Origin: Anthropogastromicrobium sp963652495
GTDB taxonomy: Bacteria > Bacillota > Clostridia > Lachnospirales > Lachnospiraceae
Length of the DNA stretch: 9,437 nt
Direction of reading: 5' to 3'
NCBI GenBank assembly: GCA_963652495.1
Contig: CAVJTU010000093.1
Span: forward strand, 1-9,437
Part shown: in pieces, positions 6,746 through 9,437 of the stretch
How positions within the stretch are numbered: the stretch's first letter is position 1
Layout: every line of letters begins with the position of its first letter
Translations under genes and position numbers: made by a program
Notes under the pieces: generated by a model
What the model saw: only the letters and a program-made list of their open reading frames with translations
What the model was told of the DNA's origin: nothing
Database searches by the model: none

Positions 6746-8094
6746 ACAATAAATGCATGGTGTTCATTTGTCCTGTCATAAAACTGCCCCATAATACTGC
6801 TGATAGACGCAGTAATAGCTTCATCCATGCAGCCTGTGTTAACGCCTTTCTGAATTGCCCGCGAAAAAGCTGCGATTTCATAACGAAGACCTTCTCCATC
6901 AAGCTTGTAAAAATAGCGTCTGTTCTGTGTGAAATCCTCATAACGGACTTCAAAATAATCCGTTTTCCACCACGGAGATGGGACATAGATATATCCCTTT
7001 GTTCCTGCTATCACTAACTCTCCCTCCGACTTGACACCAATTCCCGTTTTTATGGATGCCACTGCATTTGGATACAAAAAATCGATACGTGAAAAAAGAT
7101 CCGGACTGTCATCTGTCTGATACGTTACCATATCACATTTTTTGTAATCGGTTCCCAGTATGGAAAACACAGATAATAAGCCAAACGGTCCCCAGACTGC
7201 CATGCTGCCAAATCCACCTTTTTGGTAGCTGGGCGGAGGCGGCATCATCTGTGTACAAGTAGCTTCAACTGCTTTAATACTCCCAACTTCACCGCTCTTT
7301 GCTAGCAGAACAAGACGATTAAATGCCATAAAATACGCAGTCTTGATTGCCTCTAAAAAAACACATCCATTTTTCTTTGCAAGCGCTGTCAGAAACAATG
7401 CGCCCTCTTTTTCTAAAGAGACAGGAGATTCACAGAGAACATGTTTTTTTTGTTTTAAAGCCTCTTGGCTGTACAATGCCCTCTCATCCGGCGATGTTAC
7501 TACATAGACTGCATCACTGTCGTTAAGCAGCTCTTGCAATTTATCATATACAGGAAGTGCTTCGTCATTCATCGCACTGCCGTTGGGGAAAGAACCACCA
7601 TCGACAGGCGGCACAAAGATCCCGGACAGTTCTACATTTCCCACATAGCGAGACTCCGTAATAAATTTCTCTACCATTGGCTCATATCCAATAATTCCAA
7701 GGCGCATTCCACTGTTCTCACGGCGAAGCTTCGTGCTGGAAATATTAGCAGTGCGAGGCAAATATATCACTTCACAATATTCCTTTAGATAATCAAACTT
7801 TCCTTCCCAGTCCGATCCGATTGCAAAAATATCAATATGATAGCGTCGAATATCATCAATCTTTTGACCAATGTACTCCTCCGGTATCACTTCATCCGCC
7901 AGTCCGGTATCCTTTACTGCCTGAATACGTTCCATAAGAGACTGCTGAACATTTAATTTTCCTCTGCTGATGTCGTAGCTGTCTGTCGTCACACCGACAA
8001 TCAAATAATCGCCGAGTGCTTTTGCACGTTTAAGCAGATTGATATGTCCATAGTGCAACAGATCAAACGTGCCATAAGTAATGACTCTTTTCAA
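6742..8094 (-). CDS. TagD-like cytidylyltransferase fused to a Gfo/Idh/MocA-type oxidoreductase domain
   Basis: A 450-residue two-domain protein. Residues 1-127 match glycerol-3-phosphate cytidylyltransferase (TagD/GCT) along their whole length: YGTFDLLHYGH (7-17, with the HxGH nucleotidyl-transfer motif), IGSDWEGKFDYL (92-103) and LPRTANISSTK (112-122). Such enzymes join CTP to a polyol or alkyl phosphate, giving a CDP-linked donor for teichoic-type polymers. Residues 130-450 have the size and order of a Gfo/Idh/MocA NAD(P)-dependent dehydrogenase, but the usual GxGxxG is GYEPMV (136-141) and the usual EKP is ESP (222-224), so its catalysis is uncertain. The start is TTG at 8094 with AAGGAG at a 6-nt spacing; the family's N-terminus begins exactly here, so the longer frame to 8190 is rejected. 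It lies 28 bases after the aminotransferase and is probably co-transcribed. The substrate is unknown. Confidence 0.88.
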   Translation of the reverse strand: MKRVITYGTFDLLHYGHINLLKRAKALGDYLIVGVTTDSYDISRGKLNVQQSLMERIQAVKDTGLADEVIPEEYIGQKIDDIRRYHIDIFAIGSDWEGKFDYLKEYCEVIYLPRTANISSTKLRRENSGMRLGIIGYEPMVEKFITESRYVGNVELSGIFVPPVDGGSFPNGSAMNDEALPVYDKLQELLNDSDAVYVVTSPDERALYSQEALKQKKHVLCESPVSLEKEGALFLTALAKKNGCVFLEAIKTAYFMAFNRLVLLAKSGEVGSIKAVEATCTQMMPPPPSYQKGGFGSMAVWGPFGLLSVFSILGTDYKKCDMVTYQTDDSPDLFSRIDFLYPNAVASIKTGIGVKSEGELVIAGTKGYIYVPSPWWKTDYFEVRYEDFTQNRRYFYKLDGEGLRYEIAAFSRAIQKGVNTGCMDEAITASISSIMGQFYDRTNEHHAFIV

Positions 8095-8104
8095 ATTGCT
8101 CTCC

Positions 8105-8118
8105 TTACATTGCTCCTT
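8105..8118 (-). promoter_or_regulatory. Tandem ribosome binding sites with a start-stop codon pair
   Basis: Between the aminotransferase stop and the TTG start of the fusion gene, AAGGAG occurs twice (8118-8113 and 8106-8101). The first is followed by ATG-TAA (8110-8105), a start directly followed by a stop, and that TAA overlaps the second AAGGAG. The second site serves the TTG. The first ATG is only 2 nt from its SD, so real initiation there is doubtful. Confidence 0.4.
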
Positions 8119-8122
8119 AATT

Positions 8123-9187
8123 TTATTCTTCTTTTTCATCCAGTTCAAAGAATGCTTCAAGGAAACGCGCCATCGCCTCTTTTGAACCAACGGAAATACG
8201 AAGATACTTTTTCAGCATTTCATTTCCATAAGACTTCACCAGAATCTTCTTTTCGATTTCCAGCCTTTTGGCAAGCTCAGCTGCCGGATGCTTTGGTGTG
8301 ACAAAGATGAAATTCCCGCGGCAGTCCCTTGTCTGATAACCGTGTGCCTTTAATGTTTCCAGTGTGTATGCCTTTCCTTTTTTCTCCGTCTCAATTAACT
8401 GTTCAATCATTTGTGGATGATCCAGAATACGCTCCGCAAACAGCAAGGCAACCGCATTTGCGTCAAATGTCAGTTTTGCATTTTTTACATAGTGAATAAT
8501 CTGCGGATTGCTGACGATCACACCGAGACGACATGCGGCGATAGAAAACAGTTTGGAAAATGTGCGAAGCAGAACCACATTTTCTTCCTGAAGCGCATAT
8601 TTTAAGAAGGTATTTGTATAAAAATAATGATATGCCTCATCGATGACGACGATTGCACCAACTTTCTTTGTCTTTTCAATTACTCTTTCCAGTTCTTCCT
8701 CCGTATAAACATTGCCGATCGGATTATTTGGATTGAGCAGCACAACAATCCTTGTGTTTTCTGTAATTGCATCCAAAATCTTATCAATGGAAATTGTCAG
8801 ATCCGGTTCATATGCAACCGGGACATGATGAAGACCAAGAATACTGCAATTTACCCAATACATCTCAAAGCTCGGCGTGACTGTCACCACATCCTTTCCT
8901 TTTTCTCCAAATGTCTCCAGCAAATAACGAATTCCCATATCAGAACCATTCACTGCCACTACATTTTCATAGGACGCACCAATATAAGCCGCATATTTAT
9001 TTAAAAAGCGATCCGGCTCCGGATAAATTGAAAGGAATTCCGGTGTAATCTCCTTTACTACGCTGTCCACAAACTCTTTTGGAAGTCCTTCCGGGTTCTC
9101 ATTCATATCATAGCGCAGATATTCATAACGTCCCTGCTGTGGAAATACGCGTTTTGTGTTTTTAATATGTTCATCTACATAATACAT
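8123..9187 (-). CDS. HisC-like PLP-dependent aminotransferase (class I/II, fold type I)
   Basis: A 354-residue cytosolic enzyme of the histidinol-phosphate aminotransferase / CobD-like branch, of usual length. Visible motifs are DMNENP (27-32), SIYPEPD (53-59), NGSD (80-83), NPNNPIGN (152-159), DEAY (183-186), SK with the PLP lysine K212, the R220 region (ACRLG) and YLRISVG with R330, which binds the substrate carboxylate or phosphate in the family. No other his genes are present. It is the first gene of a unit with the cytidylyltransferase fusion, which suggests it makes an amino-alkyl or amino-polyol phosphate (for example from a keto-phosphate) for CTP activation, rather than histidine. 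That role is inferred from context. ATG 9187 is the first in-frame start after a stop. The nearest SD (AGGAGAGG) lies 14 nt upstream, which is long, so initiation may be weak. True HisC or L-threonine-phosphate decarboxylase remain alternatives. Confidence 0.9.
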   Translation of the reverse strand: MYYVDEHIKNTKRVFPQQGRYEYLRYDMNENPEGLPKEFVDSVVKEITPEFLSIYPEPDRFLNKYAAYIGASYENVVAVNGSDMGIRYLLETFGEKGKDVVTVTPSFEMYWVNCSILGLHHVPVAYEPDLTISIDKILDAITENTRIVVLLNPNNPIGNVYTEEELERVIEKTKKVGAIVVIDEAYHYFYTNTFLKYALQEENVVLLRTFSKLFSIAACRLGVIVSNPQIIHYVKNAKLTFDANAVALLFAERILDHPQMIEQLIETEKKGKAYTLETLKAHGYQTRDCRGNFIFVTPKHPAAELAKRLEIEKKILVKSYGNEMLKKYLRISVGSKEAMARFLEAFFELDEKEE

Positions 9188-9258
9188 TCGTTGAAGACCA
9201 TCCTCTCCTGTTTCATTTTTTATTCATTTTCTTGCTTTATGTTTCGTTTTCAGCTTGT

Positions 9259-9287
9259 ATTGTACTACAGATAACCCAAACATACAA
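9259..9287 (-). promoter_or_regulatory. Promoter of the aminotransferase-cytidylyltransferase unit
   Basis: Minus-strand -35 TTGTAT (9287-9282), 17-nt spacer, -10 TACAAT (9264-9259). The start would fall near 9252, giving a leader of about 65 nt. No second promoter is evident between the aminotransferase and the fusion gene. Confidence 0.6.
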
Positions 9288-9332
9288 TAAGAAAAATTAG
9301 CATGAATCTTTTTCCACTTTTTATGATAAATA

Positions 9333-9341
9333 TGTTATACT
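9333..9341 (+). promoter_or_regulatory. Possible rightward extended -10 promoter
   Basis: The plus strand reads TGTTATACT, an extended -10, with no good -35. It would transcribe rightward through repeat copy 2 and out of the window, divergent from the aminotransferase unit. What it would express lies beyond the window. Confidence 0.3.
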
Positions 9342-9349
9342 AAAAACAA

Positions 9350-9422
9350 AATGATGTTGGGGTCAAAAGGCATTTTGACCCCTTTGATACCAGATTGCTA
9401 CGTGCTTTGCACTCTCGCAATC
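9350..9422. repeat. Intergenic palindromic repeat, copy 2, with attached second hairpin
   Basis: Bases 9350-9380 repeat 6697-6727 exactly. Here GGGGTCAAAA (9359-9368) and TTTTGACCCC (9373-9382) form a perfect 10-bp stem with a GGCA loop. A second hairpin follows: GATTGC (9393-9398) pairs with GCAATC (9417-9422), enclosing GTGC-TTT-GCAC (9402-9412). The two together look like one compound element, which may run past the window edge. Confidence 0.65.
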
Positions 9423-9437
9423 TTCAAAAACATTCGT

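Noticed and set aside
6633..6986. 117-codon minus-strand frame across the end of the fusion gene
   Set aside because: It overlaps the fusion gene in another frame, crosses the repeat and intergenic region, and has no recognisable domain.
8095..8190. N-terminal extension of the cytidylyltransferase fusion to an ATG at 8190
   Set aside because: The extra 32 residues overlap the aminotransferase end, have no family match, and the TTG at 8094 has an ideal SD exactly where TagD proteins begin.

Overview
The window looks like chromosomal DNA of a low-to-mid GC Firmicute, most likely a gut Clostridia of the Lachnospiraceae type. The grounds are AGGAGG-type ribosome binding sites, TTGACA/TATAAT-like promoters, frequent adenine tracts, and the flavour of the MurE-like, LCP and ClpB proteins. 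This placement is an inference from protein style, not a database result. All seven supported protein genes lie on the minus strand, so transcription runs from right to left.

Right to left the layout is: (i) a two-gene unit of a HisC-like PLP aminotransferase (9187-8123) and a cytidylyltransferase fused to a Gfo/Idh/MocA-type oxidoreductase domain (8094-6742, TTG start); (ii) an intergenic repeat element touching the stop codon of the fusion gene; (iii) an LCP (LytR-CpsA-Psr) cell-wall polymer transferase (6598-5522) ending in a strong intrinsic terminator; (iv) clpB (5230-2624) with its own promoter, a long structured leader and a terminator; (v) a divergent MurE-type Mur ligase (2416-821) followed at once by a small hydrophobic protein (811-596, GTG start, SD overlapping the murE stop); (vi) a small XRE-family regulator (510-169) whose promoter contains a perfect 16-bp palindrome overlapping the -10. 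The outer edges (1-168 and 9188-9437) carry no confident gene. The right edge holds a second copy of the repeat element.

Most of the genes concern the cell envelope. The cytidylyltransferase domain is close to TagD (glycerol-3-phosphate cytidylyltransferase), the LCP protein attaches such polymers to peptidoglycan, and the Mur ligase builds the peptidoglycan stem. The aminotransferase next to the cytidylyltransferase suggests a pathway making a CDP-activated amino-alkyl or amino-polyol phosphate for a surface polymer. That is inference. ClpB is the general disaggregase and is probably an independent transcription unit.

The points most worth checking are the TagD-like/oxidoreductase fusion, which has lost key Gfo/Idh motif residues; the aminotransferase-fusion pair as an uncharacterised nucleotide-activated building-block pathway; the MurE-like protein with a cysteine-rich insertion and an altered diamino-acid recognition motif; and the GGGGTCAAAA-type palindromic repeat present twice.
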